The translations under genes were made by a program, and so were the position numbers. Source: Methylocystis sp. ATCC 49242 (GTDB lineage: Bacteria; Pseudomonadota; Alphaproteobacteria; Rhizobiales; Beijerinckiaceae). Taken from it: a stretch of 64,000 bases of DNA. The stretch's first letter is position 1; the number at the start of each line of letters is the position of its first letter. Below, piece by piece: positions 1-8,555 of the stretch. Where the stretch lies: the NCBI RefSeq assembly GCF_000188155.2, contig NZ_KE124774.1, positions 904,736-968,735 on the forward strand. The letters run 5' to 3'. The notes under the pieces were generated by a model. That model was not told where the DNA came from. It did no database searches and saw only the letters and a program-made list of their open reading frames with translations.

Positions 1-1
1 G

Positions 2-70
2 AGCAGACCGACAGAGAGAGCGATGGCGAGATCTCGCGCGCTGGAGGATTTGCGCGAGAACAGCCTGTAA
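2..70 (+). CDS. Possible 3' end of a gene entering from upstream
   Basis: The frame beginning at base 2 is open to a TAA at 68-70 and ends in residues LEDLRENSL, which looks like an ordinary charged C-terminal helix. Only about 23 codons are inside the window, so neither the product nor the reality of the gene can be settled. The other two plus frames are also open over most of this span, which weakens the call. The palindromic element at 102-173 follows and could close the transcript. Confidence 0.3.
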   Translation, partial: SRPTERAMARSRALEDLRENSL

Positions 71-101
71 AACGCGCGCAAAACTAATGTAGATCTCGCG
101 T

Positions 102-173
102 CTCTCATTCGGAATTACCTGAAGATGCCGCGTCGTCGCGTTGTATACGACGCGTTAAGATGCCGAATGAGAG
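102..173. repeat. 72-bp nested inverted repeat
   Basis: The outer arms CTCTCATTCGG (102-112) and CCGAATGAGAG (163-173) are perfect 11-bp inverted repeats. Nested inside are CGCGTCGT (129-136) and ACGACGCG (147-154), which can form a second stem. AAGATGCCG also occurs twice in direct orientation (122-130 and 157-165). The element sits in an AT-richer gap downstream of gyrA. It could be a MITE-like palindromic repeat, a terminator-like fold or a structured RNA; no flanking target duplication is evident. Confidence 0.5.
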
Positions 174-318
174 GTTATGCGACGCTAGGTTTTTCGGTCA
201 ACGAGCGAGTTCGTTGAATGGAAATATTTCAATGAGCTAGTTTACAACAATTACTAAGAGCATTTTGTTCGTTAGCTGACATTATGCCAATTGAGAGAGC
301 TTACATTAGCGGGCCGTC
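174..318. other. AT-rich non-coding gap 3' of gyrA
   Basis: Apart from the palindrome just upstream, no convincing gene, promoter or RNA is seen between the possible gene tail ending at 70 and the gyrA stop at 327. Base composition is clearly lower in GC than the surrounding coding sequence. Confidence 0.5.
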
Positions 319-348
319 GGAGGGGGCTACTCCTCCGCAGCCCCCTCC
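319..348 (-). terminator. Stem-loop overlapping the gyrA 3' end
   Basis: GGAGGGGGCT (319-328) and AGCCCCCTCC (339-348) form a perfect 10-bp stem with a 10-base loop spanning the last codons and stop of gyrA. No T-run follows on the minus strand, so intrinsic termination is uncertain. The stem may simply reflect the Glu/Ala-rich C-terminus. Confidence 0.3.
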
Positions 349-3065
349 TCACCCTCGCCCACATCGCCAATATGCTCGACCGACACGACGCGCTCGTCCT
401 CGGCGGTGTTGAACACGATCACGCCCTGCGTGCTGCGGCCGGCGATGCGGATGCCGTCGACCGGGCAGCGGATGAGCTGGCCGCCATTGGTGACGAGCAT
501 GATCTCGTCGCCCTGCCCCACCGGGAATGAGGCGACGAGCTTGCCGTTGCGGGCGTTGACCGCCATGGCGACGATGCCTTTGCCGCCGCGTCCGGTCGTG
601 CGGTATTCATAAGATGACGTGCGCTTGCCGTAGCCGTTTTCGGAGACGGTCAGGATGATCTGCTCCGCGACCTGCATGGCGGCGAAACGCTCGTCAGTGA
701 GCTCCACGGCGCCCGTCGCCGCCTCCTCGGCCTCGGCGCCCGCGTCGGGCGACACGTCCTCGCCCATGCGGCGGCGAAGCGCGTTGGCGCGCTTCAGGTA
801 GGCCGTGCGCTCTTCGCCCGTCGCCTCGAAATGATTGAGGATCGAGAGCGAGATCACCCGGTCGCCCTGCCCCAGCGACACGCCGCGCACGCCCATGGAC
901 GTGCGGCCCTGGAACACGCGCACCTCCGGCACGGCGAAGCGGATGCACTGGCCGTCGCTCGTCGTCAGCAGAATGTCGTCATGCTCGGTCGCCGTGGCGA
1001 CGTCGACGATCGCCTCGCCGTCGTCGAGCTTCATGGCGATGAGGCCGTTGCGGCGCACGTCGACGAAGTCGGAGAGCTTGTTACGCCGCACCGTGCCGCC
1101 AGTGGTGGCGAAAATCACGTCGAGCGTGGCCCAGCTCGACTCGTCCTCGGGCAGCGGCATGATCGTGGTGATGCGCTCGCCGGACTCCAGCGGCAGCATG
1201 TTGACGAGCGCCTTGCCCCGCGCCTGCGGCGCCGCGAGCGGCAGCCGCCAGACCTTCTCTTTATACGCCTTGCCGCGCGAGGAGAAAAACAATACCGGCG
1301 TATGCGTATTGGCGACGAAGAGGCGGTGGACGAAATCCTCCTCCTTCATCTGCATGCCGGAGCGGCCCTTGCCGCCGCGCCGCTGCGCCCGATAGGTCGA
1401 GAGCGGCACGCGCTTGATGTATCCCGCGTGCGAGACCGTGACGACCATGTCCTCCCGGGCGATGAGGTCTTCGTCCTCGACATCGCCTTCCGCGTCGGTG
1501 ATCTGCGTGCGGCGCGGCGTGGCGTAGGCCTCCTTCACTGCCAGCATCTCGTCCTTAATGATGCCGAACAGCTTTTCCCGCGAGCGCAGGATTTCGAGAT
1601 ATTCCGCGATCTCGGCGGCGAGCTTGTTCAGGGCCTCGGCGATTTCCTCGCGGCCCAGCGCGGTGAGGCGCTGCAGGCGCAGGTCGAGAATTGCGCGGGC
1701 CTGCGCTTCCGACAGGCGGATCGTGCCATCGTGACTGAGCTTGTGGCGCGGGTCGGCGATGAGCTCGACGAGCGGCGCCATGTCCTTCGCCGGCCAGTCG
1801 CGGGCCATCAGGGCTTCGCGCGCGGCGGCGGCGTCGGGCGAATTGCGGATGAGGCGGATCACCTCGTCGATATTGGCGACGGCGATCGCAAGGCCGACCT
1901 GCAGATGCGCGTTGTCCCGCGCCTTGGCCAAGCGGAACTTGGTGCGCCGCGTGACCACCGTCTCGCGGAAATCGACGAAAGCGCGCAGCACGTCATGGAG
2001 CGTCATCAGCTCCGGCCGGCCGCCGTTCAGCGCGATCATGTTGACCGCGAAGCTCGACTGTAGCGCAGTATGGCGCCAGAGCTGGTTCAGCACGACATCG
2101 GCCACCGCCTCGCGCTTCAGCTCGACAACGATGCGCATGCCGTCGCGGTCGGACTCGTCGCGCAGATCCGCGATGCCCTCGACCCGCTTTTCCTTCACAA
2201 GTTCGGCGATGCGCTCGATCAGCGCGGCCTTGTTCACCTGATAGGGAATTTCGGTGAAGATGATCGCCTCGCGCTCCTTGCGCAGCGTCTCGATCTCGGC
2301 TTTCGCGCGCATGATGATCGAACCGCGGCCGGTGGCGTAGGCGTTGCGGATGCCCCCGCGGCCGAGGATCGTCGCCGCGGTCGGGAAGTCCGGCCCCGGC
2401 ACGATCTCCATCAGCTCCGCGACGGTCATGTCCGGCTTGTCGATCAGCGCGATGGCGGCGTCGATCACCTCGCCGAGATTGTGCGGCGGAATATTCGTCG
2501 CCATGCCGACGGCGATACCGCCGGCGCCGTTGACGAGGAGGTTCGGGAAGCGCGCCGGGAGGACCGTCGGCTCGCTTTCCTTTCCGTCATAGTTGGGCTG
2601 GAAGTCGACCGTGCCTTCGTCGATGTCCTCGAGCAGCGCCAGCGCCGGCTTGGCGAGACGCGACTCGGTGTAGCGCATCGCCGCCGGCGGGTCGTTGTCC
2701 ACCGAGCCGAAGTTGCCCTGCCCGTCGACGAGCATGAGCCGCATCGAGAAGGGCTGCGCCATGCGCACGAGCGCATCGTAAATCGCCGCGTCGCCATGCG
2801 GGTGATATTTACCCATCACGTCGCCGACGATGCGCGCCGACTTCACGTAAGGCTTGTCGGGCGTGTGCCCGTTTTCGTTCATCGAAAAAAGGATGCGCCG
2901 GTGCACCGGCTTCAGGCCATCGCGCACATCGGGAAGCGCGCGGCTCACGATTACGCTCATGGCGTAATCGAGATAGCTGCGCTTCATTTCATCGGCGATC
3001 GAGACCGGCCTGATGTCCGAACCGTGCTTCTCGGGGTCGTCTTTTTTCGTGTCGTCTTCGGCCAA
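327..3065 (-). CDS. gyrA: DNA gyrase subunit A
   Basis: This is the catalytic breakage-reunion subunit of DNA gyrase, which introduces negative supercoils using an A2B2 complex with GyrB. At 912 residues it has alphaproteobacterial length. The N-terminal winged-helix region carries the active-site tyrosine in RYTE (Tyr132). The gyrase-specific GyrA-box QRRGGKG is at 561-567, which separates it from ParC, and a C-terminal DNA-wrapping beta-pinwheel follows. The quinolone region reads [10 protein letters not shown], with Ala93 where E. coli has Ser83 and Asp97 matching Asp87. The start is a TTG at 3065, chosen because the next ATG (residue 27) would remove part of the conserved N-terminus. No strong ribosome site is visible upstream. 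Confidence 0.97.
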   Translation of the reverse strand: MAEDDTKKDDPEKHGSDIRPVSIADEMKRSYLDYAMSVIVSRALPDVRDGLKPVHRRILFSMNENGHTPDKPYVKSARIVGDVMGKYHPHGDAAIYDALVRMAQPFSMRLMLVDGQGNFGSVDNDPPAAMRYTESRLAKPALALLEDIDEGTVDFQPNYDGKESEPTVLPARFPNLLVNGAGGIAVGMATNIPPHNLGEVIDAAIALIDKPDMTVAELMEIVPGPDFPTAATILGRGGIRNAYATGRGSIIMRAKAEIETLRKEREAIIFTEIPYQVNKAALIERIAELVKEKRVEGIADLRDESDRDGMRIVVELKREAVADVVLNQLWRHTALQSSFAVNMIALNGGRPELMTLHDVLRAFVDFRETVVTRRTKFRLAKARDNAHLQVGLAIAVANIDEVIRLIRNSPDAAAAREALMARDWPAKDMAPLVELIADPRHKLSHDGTIRLSEAQARAILDLRLQRLTALGREEIAEALNKLAAEIAEYLEILRSREKLFGIIKDEMLAVKEAYATPRRTQITDAEGDVEDEDLIAREDMVVTVSHAGYIKRVPLSTYRAQRRGGKGRSGMQMKEEDFVHRLFVANTHTPVLFFSSRGKAYKEKVWRLPLAAPQARGKALVNMLPLESGERITTIMPLPEDESSWATLDVIFATTGGTVRRNKLSDFVDVRRNGLIAMKLDDGEAIVDVATATEHDDILLTTSDGQCIRFAVPEVRVFQGRTSMGVRGVSLGQGDRVISLSILNHFEATGEERTAYLKRANALRRRMGEDVSPDAGAEAEEAATGAVELTDERFAAMQVAEQIILTVSENGYGKRTSSYEYRTTGRGGKGIVAMAVNARNGKLVASFPVGQGDEIMLVTNGGQLIRCPVDGIRIAGRSTQGVIVFNTAEDERVVSVEHIGDVGEGEEGAAEE

Positions 3066-3231
3066 GGGCGCGCCAATCCGAAAGGAGCTTTTTTACCTCA
3101 CAGGGGTATAGGCGATTCGGCCCGCCCGCGCCAGCAAGACTGGCATATGATCACTATTTAAAAACAGATATTTATGCCGCTGTTTACGCAATTCTGGGGA
3201 TAGATGCGCCAAAGACCCGCGCGATTTCGCT

Positions 3232-3786
3232 TCAGCGGTCTGATTCCCTGCATTTCGCCAGCGGCGCGCGGTCCAGCAGAAAGACGCTGTCGTCGCTTTT
3301 GCCCTGGACGACTTTGCCCTCTTTTTCGATCGCGAAGGCGCCGTCTTCCACGCTGAAAAAATCTTTCTCGCCTTCGAAAACCAGGCGTTTCGCCTCGACT
3401 TTGAGCCGTCCGTCGGGGAGCGGCGTCAGTTCGAGTTCTCCGCCGTCGGCTTCGAGAAAGCAGTGGAATCCGCCCGCCCGCGCTTCGCAATAGGCGTGAC
3501 CGCCGTACCACTCCTGCGAAGCCTTGCGCTTGACGCCCACGCCCAGCTCGAAGCGGCTGGCGCTGGCCGGCTTGCCGTCTTCGCCGGTCTTGGACATTGC
3601 CAAAGTCATGCGCGTGATCTGCTGGGCGGGATGCGCCTTCAGATGCGCGCTGTCATAGGCGCGAGCGTAACAGGGCGCCTCGCCCTTTAGCGGCGTGAAG
3701 GCGTCGTCGAAAGGAGCGCTCCAGGCCTCGCCGGAATTGGCGAGACAGCAGTTCGCCAGAAAAAGAATCGTTGCCGCCTTCTTCAT
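3232..3786 (-). CDS. Secreted four-cysteine protein (paralogue of the protein at 28282-28743)
   Basis: Function unknown. The protein is 184 residues and starts at MKKAATILFL, giving a Sec signal peptide with likely cleavage after AWSA; an upstream in-frame ATG would bury this signal. The mature part has four cysteines (39, 100, 109, 179), probably two disulfides, and begins with CYARAYDSAHL. The same pattern (CY-R-YD--HL, a C-x8-C pair, a terminal Cys) occurs in the 153-residue protein at 28282-28743, so the two are paralogues. It is monocistronic in appearance, between gyrA and the TfoX-like gene. Periplasmic location is inferred. Confidence 0.75.
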   Translation of the reverse strand: MKKAATILFLANCCLANSGEAWSAPFDDAFTPLKGEAPCYARAYDSAHLKAHPAQQITRMTLAMSKTGEDGKPASASRFELGVGVKRKASQEWYGGHAYCEARAGGFHCFLEADGGELELTPLPDGRLKVEAKRLVFEGEKDFFSVEDGAFAIEKEGKVVQGKSDDSVFLLDRAPLAKCRESDR

Positions 3787-3871
3787 TCGCCTGCCCTTCG
3801 AACTGAATGAAACTGGCCGATTGTAGGCGCGTCCGCCTCTGTGAGCTTGTGCGCATGAGCACAATGCGCGC

Positions 3872-4213
3872 CTACTTCCTTCTCGTCCGGGATTTCTTCG
3901 CGTCCGCCGCTCGTGCGGCGCCGAGCGCCAGCGCGGCCCAGCGGCGAAATTCGCGTTCGTCCTCCAGCGCCTCGTGCGGCAGGCTCCAATAGGAAATTGT
4001 CACGGGCCCGTTCTTGCCCTGATAGACGAAAGGACTGGAGCCGGCCGCCTCGAATTGCGGCGCCGTTTCCTTGTCCGCCTTCAAATAGATTTCGCCATCG
4101 GTTTCGATCGCGAAGAAAAGCCCGTCGGCGTAAATTCCGTGGCCGCCGAACATGCGTTTGACCTTGACCGGACCAAGGGGCGCGAAAAGCTCCTCGATCC
4201 GGTCTCGGTCCAT
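3872..4213 (-). CDS. TfoX N-terminal domain protein
   Basis: This 113-residue protein matches the TfoX/Sxy N-terminal domain family: it opens MDRDRIEELFAPLG, then has KRMFGGHGIYADGLFFA, the core of that fold, and ends in a basic tail (KKSRTRRK). Gammaproteobacterial TfoX/Sxy is a competence co-regulator, but stand-alone N-domains in alphaproteobacteria have no established role. The start at 4213 lies only four bases from the stop of the DUF2167-type gene, so the pair is probably translationally coupled. An upstream in-frame ATG at 4327 would overlap that gene extensively and was rejected. Confidence 0.8.
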   Translation of the reverse strand: MDRDRIEELFAPLGPVKVKRMFGGHGIYADGLFFAIETDGEIYLKADKETAPQFEAAGSSPFVYQGKNGPVTISYWSLPHEALEDEREFRRWAALALGAARAADAKKSRTRRK

Positions 4214-4217
4214 TCGA

Positions 4218-6707
4218 TCAGCCTCCGGCTGCGCGCAGCGCCCTGCCGGCGTTGATCGCGGCGGAGGTCGCCGCTTCGTCGCCCGGCTCGATGAGGCCGA
4301 AGACGTCAGCTTCGGCAGTCGCTTCATTTACCGGCGCCGGCGGCGCGTTTTCAACGCCGGGCTCGCCCATTTCGGCCCTCGGTTCCCCTGCCGTGACCCC
4401 TTCGGGAGCGGCACCCGGCAGGGTGCGCGTCGTGCGCATCGCCCTCGACAGGTCGACCGACGGCGCTTCCGGCTCGGGACCAGAACGACGCATTTTCATC
4501 GCGAGCTTCTTGAGAGCGGAAACCGGTTCGTCGGCGCCCTCCGCGGCGGCCGGTTTGCTCTCGACCTTTTTGGCGATCGGCGCGGGCGACGCCTTATCGT
4601 CTGAGCCCTTGCCCGCCGACCGCAGGCTGGTGAACTTGCCGAGCAGGACGCTGACCGCCGATTTTTCCCGGGGCGCCCCCGATTTCGGCGTGACGCCCGA
4701 CTCGACCTTGGACGCCGCCAAATCTCCGGCCGCCTGCGTCGGCGCGGCAACGGATTTATCCCCCTTGGCGGCGAACCGCGCGTGCAGCGTCGGCAGCAGG
4801 CGGGCGAAGAGCGAATGCTTCGCTTCCGCGGACGTCGCGGGCGCTTCCTTCTCCGGCGCCGGCGTCTCGATCCGGGCGGTTTTCGCCGGAGCAGACGCCG
4901 CCTCGGCCGAGGACCGCTTGCGCCTCATCCAGACCAGGACGCTGCCGATCGCGGCGACCGCAAACAGGCCCACCTTCCAGAGCTTGGCGATGAGGACCAG
5001 AATCGTCACCGCGACCGGCGCTTTCGGGGCCTCCGCCTCTACCGGCGCGATGGGCGCGATCGATTTTGCGGAGACGTCGCGCGTCAGGAGATCGGCGGCG
5101 GCGTAAGGCGCAACCTTGTCGGCGGCGAGATCGACCTCCTCATAGGCCTTGCCGCGGTCGTAAACGATTGTCTCGACGAGCGCGGCGGCTTCGCCCTTCA
5201 GGCGTTCGGCCTGCTCCCCGCTATCGGCGAGACTGACCTTGATCGCGCCCTGCCGGCCCAGCGCCCAGGCCTCGCAATTGAAGAATCGATCGGCGCCGCC
5301 CGGCTCGGTCTGCGTCTCGATGCTCACGCAGGCCGAGAGCCGCTTGCGGGCGTCGAGCGCCGGCGGAGTCAGCCAGCCGCCGAGCGTCACTGGCGGCTGA
5401 CCCACGCCGCCGCGCTGCGCATTCACTTCCGGGAGGCTCGCTTCGAAGGCGGCGAGGAGCTTCTCGGGCTGCAACGCCTCGGGCTCGCTTGCCTTGATGT
5501 AGCCGTCATCGAGAAGCTCGACGGTCGCGAGCCAATCCAGCTTGTCCACACCCGGCGCAACAAGCCCCTGCGCGCCCGAACGCAGGTCGAGCCCCGCCTC
5601 CCTGGCGATCTTGCGCGCCGGCTCCAGCGGGATGAAGACACGGCCCGCAGGCAACCACATGGTGGCGCGATCGGCGATACGGACTTCGGCCGGGCCCTTG
5701 ACGCCCTCCGCGAACAGCGCGGCAATACGGGCTTCAGCCGCGGCAGTCTGATCCTGCGCGGGCTCGCCCGGCGCTGGCGCCTGAGCCGCCGTCGCATTGT
5801 CGTTCGCAGCGGGCGGCGCGACTTCCGACTCGATCGTGGCCTGTTCGGCGGCGGACGCCGGAGATTCAGCCGCGGGCGGCTGCTCAGAGGCCTGCGCAGC
5901 GCTCGCGACCGGCGTTGCGCCAGCTTGCAGGGCCGGCTTCAGACCGGGAACCAGAGCGGGCGCCTCGGTTGACGCGCTCTGCAACTGAAGCTTCGCCGAA
6001 GGCTGCCCGGCGCCGACGAGCGATTTCTGTGTCGGGTGCTCGGTCATCAATGGCGGCCGAATGGTCGCCGCAATGGGCTCGGGAGCCGCGGCCTCCGCCT
6101 CCGCCTCCGCCTGCGCGGGCTCGGGCGTCTCGCCTCCTGGCTTGGACACTTCCCTGTTCTCGGGAGCCGGCGGGTTGATGGACGTCTGGCTCGCGACTGC
6201 CGCTTCGGCGGGCGGCGAGGCGTCGGTCAAAGGCTGCCCGCCGGGGGCCGTCTCCGCCTCGGGCTCGGGCGCGGCCTGCGCGATGGGTTGCTCCGGCGAC
6301 GGAGCCGGCGCCGCCATAGGCGTTGTCGCCGCCGGCCGGACCGGCTCCACGGTCTTGGGAGGCTCGACCGTCTTTGCGGCTTCCCGCATTTTGACGGGCG
6401 CCGACATCTTGGCGGGCTCCACGACCTTTACAGGGCCGACCCGCCTCGCCGGCTCGCCGCCCCTGACGACGTCGGCGCCGGGCGACACGCCGGGTTCCGT
6501 AAGGTAAACGCTCTTTTTCACCGGCCGCATCGGCGGCATTTCGTAGATGATCTCCTGCGTCTCCTCCTGGGACGGCGGCGTGATCTCCTGAACCACCTCT
6601 CCACGGACGCGCCTGCCATCCCGCGTCCACCCTTCGGATGGGACAAGGGAAAGAGCTGCAATCAAGGCGAGACTCGACGCGGCAACGGGCGGTTTTGGAA
6701 ACAACAT
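4218..6707 (-). CDS. Large Pro/Ala-rich DUF2167-like membrane protein
   Basis: The protein is 829 residues from the ATG at 6707, which has GGAGTCG a few bases upstream and yields a signal peptide (MLFPKPPVAASSLALIAALS). Residues ~40-320 are low-complexity Pro/Ala/Glu with repeated VEP/AK elements. Residues ~325-560 resemble DUF2167: GPAEVRIADRATMWLPAGRV, then WLATVELLDDGYIKA. A single transmembrane helix at ~574-595 is followed by a basic stop-transfer MRRKR and ~235 disordered residues. The DUF2167 assignment is from motif memory, and the long disordered flanks are unusual for the family. Function is unknown; a periplasm-facing envelope role is inferred. Confidence 0.7.
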   Translation of the reverse strand: MLFPKPPVAASSLALIAALSLVPSEGWTRDGRRVRGEVVQEITPPSQEETQEIIYEMPPMRPVKKSVYLTEPGVSPGADVVRGGEPARRVGPVKVVEPAKMSAPVKMREAAKTVEPPKTVEPVRPAATTPMAAPAPSPEQPIAQAAPEPEAETAPGGQPLTDASPPAEAAVASQTSINPPAPENREVSKPGGETPEPAQAEAEAEAAAPEPIAATIRPPLMTEHPTQKSLVGAGQPSAKLQLQSASTEAPALVPGLKPALQAGATPVASAAQASEQPPAAESPASAAEQATIESEVAPPAANDNATAAQAPAPGEPAQDQTAAAEARIAALFAEGVKGPAEVRIADRATMWLPAGRVFIPLEPARKIAREAGLDLRSGAQGLVAPGVDKLDWLATVELLDDGYIKASEPEALQPEKLLAAFEASLPEVNAQRGGVGQPPVTLGGWLTPPALDARKRLSACVSIETQTEPGGADRFFNCEAWALGRQGAIKVSLADSGEQAERLKGEAAALVETIVYDRGKAYEEVDLAADKVAPYAAADLLTRDVSAKSIAPIAPVEAEAPKAPVAVTILVLIAKLWKVGLFAVAAIGSVLVWMRRKRSSAEAASAPAKTARIETPAPEKEAPATSAEAKHSLFARLLPTLHARFAAKGDKSVAAPTQAAGDLAASKVESGVTPKSGAPREKSAVSVLLGKFTSLRSAGKGSDDKASPAPIAKKVESKPAAAEGADEPVSALKKLAMKMRRSGPEPEAPSVDLSRAMRTTRTLPGAAPEGVTAGEPRAEMGEPGVENAPPAPVNEATAEADVFGLIEPGDEAATSAAINAGRALRAAGG

Positions 6708-7004
6708 CGAACGACTCCACGGCGCATGAACCAACGCTCGCCGGAAGCTTGACTGTTGATGTTGAAGAAAAAGCTATATGGCGACGGTTTGGCTGATGAA
6801 ACCAATCATCAGGGTTAACGCCGGCTTTACGCGTCGCCGCCCGGCTTGCGTTATCGTGTCGCGGGCGCAAATCGCGGACGGAAACGGACGCGGTCTTTAC
6901 TTTACAACCCTTGGTGACATTTACATACTTTGCGCGTGTTGCTCGCACGGAGGTGCGGGGAACGGGCACGCAATTGTCAAGACTGAGACGGGAGGACGTT
7001 TGTC
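6708..7004. promoter_or_regulatory. Divergent intergenic region, no firm promoter
   Basis: This ~297-bp gap separates the minus-strand DUF2167-like gene from the plus-strand small secreted protein, so it must hold two promoters. A short inverted repeat CTGATG/CATCAG lies at 6793-6812. GGAGG at 6991-6995, nine bases before the ATG at 7005, is a good ribosome site. I cannot assign -35/-10 boxes with confidence. Confidence 0.35.
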
Positions 7005-7250
7005 ATGTCGAAATTCATGAAGTCCGCTTTGTTAGCCGCGCTTACCGGAGGATTTTTGTTTGCTGCGACATCGGCGAGTTCGGCCGGTCCCTTGAGCGTC
7101 GCCAATCCGCAGGACGAGGGGTTATCGTCGTCGCTGATCCAGAAGGTTGCTCATTACAATCCGCCGGGTGGAAAGAAGTGCCTGAAGTGGACCCGTCGCT
7201 TCAATCCGTCTCACGGGTTTGGCCACCGTCGTTGCGTGCACTGGAAATAA
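7005..7250 (+). CDS. Small secreted cationic two-cysteine protein
   Basis: This 81-residue protein has a clear signal peptide (MSKFMKSALLAALTGGFLFA, cleavage near ASSA). The ~54-residue mature part is poor in acidic residues and ends in a basic, aromatic segment with Cys59 and Cys77 flanking KWTRRFNPSHGFGHRR. It has a strong ribosome site (GGAGG, 6991-6995) and its own rho-independent terminator at 7293-7320, so it is a monocistronic, probably well expressed unit. No family was recognised. The two cysteines could form a loop disulfide in the periplasm. A real gene is likely given signal, ribosome site and terminator. Confidence 0.75.
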   Translation: MSKFMKSALLAALTGGFLFAATSASSAGPLSVANPQDEGLSSSLIQKVAHYNPPGGKKCLKWTRRFNPSHGFGHRRCVHWK

Positions 7251-7292
7251 TGACCGGGATTTACTTCGGGTAAGCAGATATCGACAAACAGT

Positions 7293-7320
7293 CCCCCCGC
7301 CCGCGGGGGGATTTCTTTTT
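7293..7320 (+). terminator. Rho-independent terminator
   Basis: A GC stem (CCCCCCG, 7293-7299, pairing with CGGGGGG, 7304-7310) closes a four-base loop and is followed by TTTCTTTTT at 7312-7320. It ends the small secreted protein gene, and its stem may also slow transcription arriving from the convergent suf operon. Confidence 0.9.
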
Positions 7321-7335
7321 AAGTCGAGATTTTGG

Positions 7336-7713
7336 TCAGACGCTCGCGAGCCCGACGCGACTGGGGTCCGCCGGCTTCAACTCGACGCTTTCGCCGCAGC
7401 CGCAAGCGGAGGTCTGGTTCGGGTTCTCGAAGACGAAGGTCGAGGCGAACTGCGTCGTCTTCACATCCATTGTCGTGCCGAGAAGATAAAGCACCGCCTT
7501 CGCATCGACGATGACGCGGGCGCCGTCGGTCTCTATGACCTCGTCGCCCTTCTGCGGCTCGGCGATCTCCATCTTGTAGGACATGCCGGCGCAGCCGCCC
7601 TTCTCCACCGACACGCGCAGACCGGCGCCGGCGGACGCATTCGCCAACAATCCGCGCACGCGCTCGACGGCGGCGGGGCTCACGGTCATAACACTCAGTT
7701 TCGGCAAAGCCAT
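7336..7713 (-). CDS. sufA: HesB/IscA-family iron-sulfur assembly protein (SufA-like)
   Basis: A-type Fe-S carrier that accepts clusters from the SufBCD scaffold and passes them to apoproteins. The protein is 125 residues with the three conserved ligand cysteines: Cys41 in GGCAGMSY, and Cys104 and Cys106 in ACGCGESV. It is the last gene of the suf operon, downstream of the VOC protein, which fits a SufA role; ErpA-like function cannot be excluded from sequence alone. Confidence 0.93.
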   Translation of the reverse strand: MALPKLSVMTVSPAAVERVRGLLANASAGAGLRVSVEKGGCAGMSYKMEIAEPQKGDEVIETDGARVIVDAKAVLYLLGTTMDVKTTQFASTFVFENPNQTSACGCGESVELKPADPSRVGLASV

Positions 7714-7726
7714 TTTGGCCTCTCTC

Positions 7727-8152
7727 TCAGTAATTCGCCCACAAGCCCGGCGTCGCCAGTTCGACGAGGTTGGCGTCGGGATCGCGGAAATAGACGCTCT
7801 CCCCGCCCGCTGGCCATTTCATCCGCGCTTCGATCTCGACGCCTGCGGCCGACAAACGCGCCTCCCACGAGGCAAGCTCATCCGCGCCGATCGCAAAGGC
7901 GACATGCAAGCGCCCGTTCCCGTCATGCGACGGTATTCGCCCGCCGGGGAGATCGATCGTCTCCAGCGTCTCGCCGCGCTGAAAGAGAAGCAGCACGCTT
8001 CCCGGCCCGCAATCTAGCGCCCACATGCGCTTGTCCTGCACCATCGGCGCGAGGCCGAGCGTCTCGGCGTAGAAGCGCCCCGCTCGCGCCATGTCCTCGA
8101 CGTAGAGTGACGTTTCCAGCACGCCTTTCGGCTTCAGTCGCGGCGCGGTCAT
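7727..8152 (-). CDS. VOC (glyoxalase/bleomycin-resistance superfamily) protein
   Basis: This 141-residue protein has two beta-alpha-beta-beta-beta modules: LETSLYVEDMARAGRFYAE at the start of the first, and GRLHVAFAI plus SVYFRDPDANLVEL in the second. The Glu/His/Glu pattern suggests a divalent-metal site as in glyoxalase I or extradiol dioxygenase relatives. The substrate cannot be read from sequence. It lies inside the suf operon between sufT and the sufA-like gene, 12-13 bases from each, so it is co-transcribed with Fe-S assembly genes; no functional link to Fe-S assembly is established. Confidence 0.85.
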   Translation of the reverse strand: MTAPRLKPKGVLETSLYVEDMARAGRFYAETLGLAPMVQDKRMWALDCGPGSVLLLFQRGETLETIDLPGGRIPSHDGNGRLHVAFAIGADELASWEARLSAAGVEIEARMKWPAGGESVYFRDPDANLVELATPGLWANY

Positions 8153-8164
8153 CGCGCCCTCCTC

Positions 8165-8545
8165 TCACCACATGTCGAGCGCGACTCTCGCCTCGTCCGA
8201 CATCCGGCTTTGATCCCACGGGGGATCGAACACCATATTGACTTTCACGTCGCTGACGCCGGGGACGGCGCTCACCGCGTTCTTGACCCATATGGGCATT
8301 TCGCCCGCGACAGGACAGCCCGGAGCGGTCAGCGTCATGTCGATTTCAACCACGCTGTCATCGGAAATATCGACCCGGTAGATGAGTCCGAGTTCGTAGA
8401 TGTCGGCGGGAATCTCCGGGTCGTAGACCGTCTTGAGCGCCTTGACGATGTCGGCCGTCAGGCGCTCGGAGTCTTCGGAAACGGCCGGCGCCGCCGTCGC
8501 CGTAGCGGCCTCGCCGGTGTTGAGAGCCTCTTCCATCATGAGCAC
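8165..8545 (-). CDS. sufT: SufT / MIP18-family (DUF59) Fe-S maturation factor
   Basis: A 126-residue DUF59 protein with the hallmark DPEIPADIYELGLIY and the TAPGCPVAGEMP segment carrying the conserved Cys, ending in PPWDQSRMSDEAR. This family assists Fe-S protein maturation and is typically the gene after sufS in alphaproteobacteria, as here (10-bp gap). The first codon is GTG (8545), with GAGGAG six bases upstream; ATG codons at 8539 and 8536 are alternatives. Confidence 0.92.
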   Translation of the reverse strand: MLMMEEALNTGEAATATAAPAVSEDSERLTADIVKALKTVYDPEIPADIYELGLIYRVDISDDSVVEIDMTLTAPGCPVAGEMPIWVKNAVSAVPGVSDVKVNMVFDPPWDQSRMSDEARVALDMW

Positions 8546-8555
8546 GCCAGTCTCC

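Noticed and set aside
831-2063. Long plus-strand open frame over gyrA
   Set aside because: It is antisense to a conserved gene, rich in Arg/His/Ala, a usual result of high-GC coding sequence on the opposite strand.
6094-6115. CTCCGC hexamer run resembling a microsatellite
   Set aside because: It encodes an Ala-Glu stretch in a low-complexity protein and is too short to call a slippage switch.
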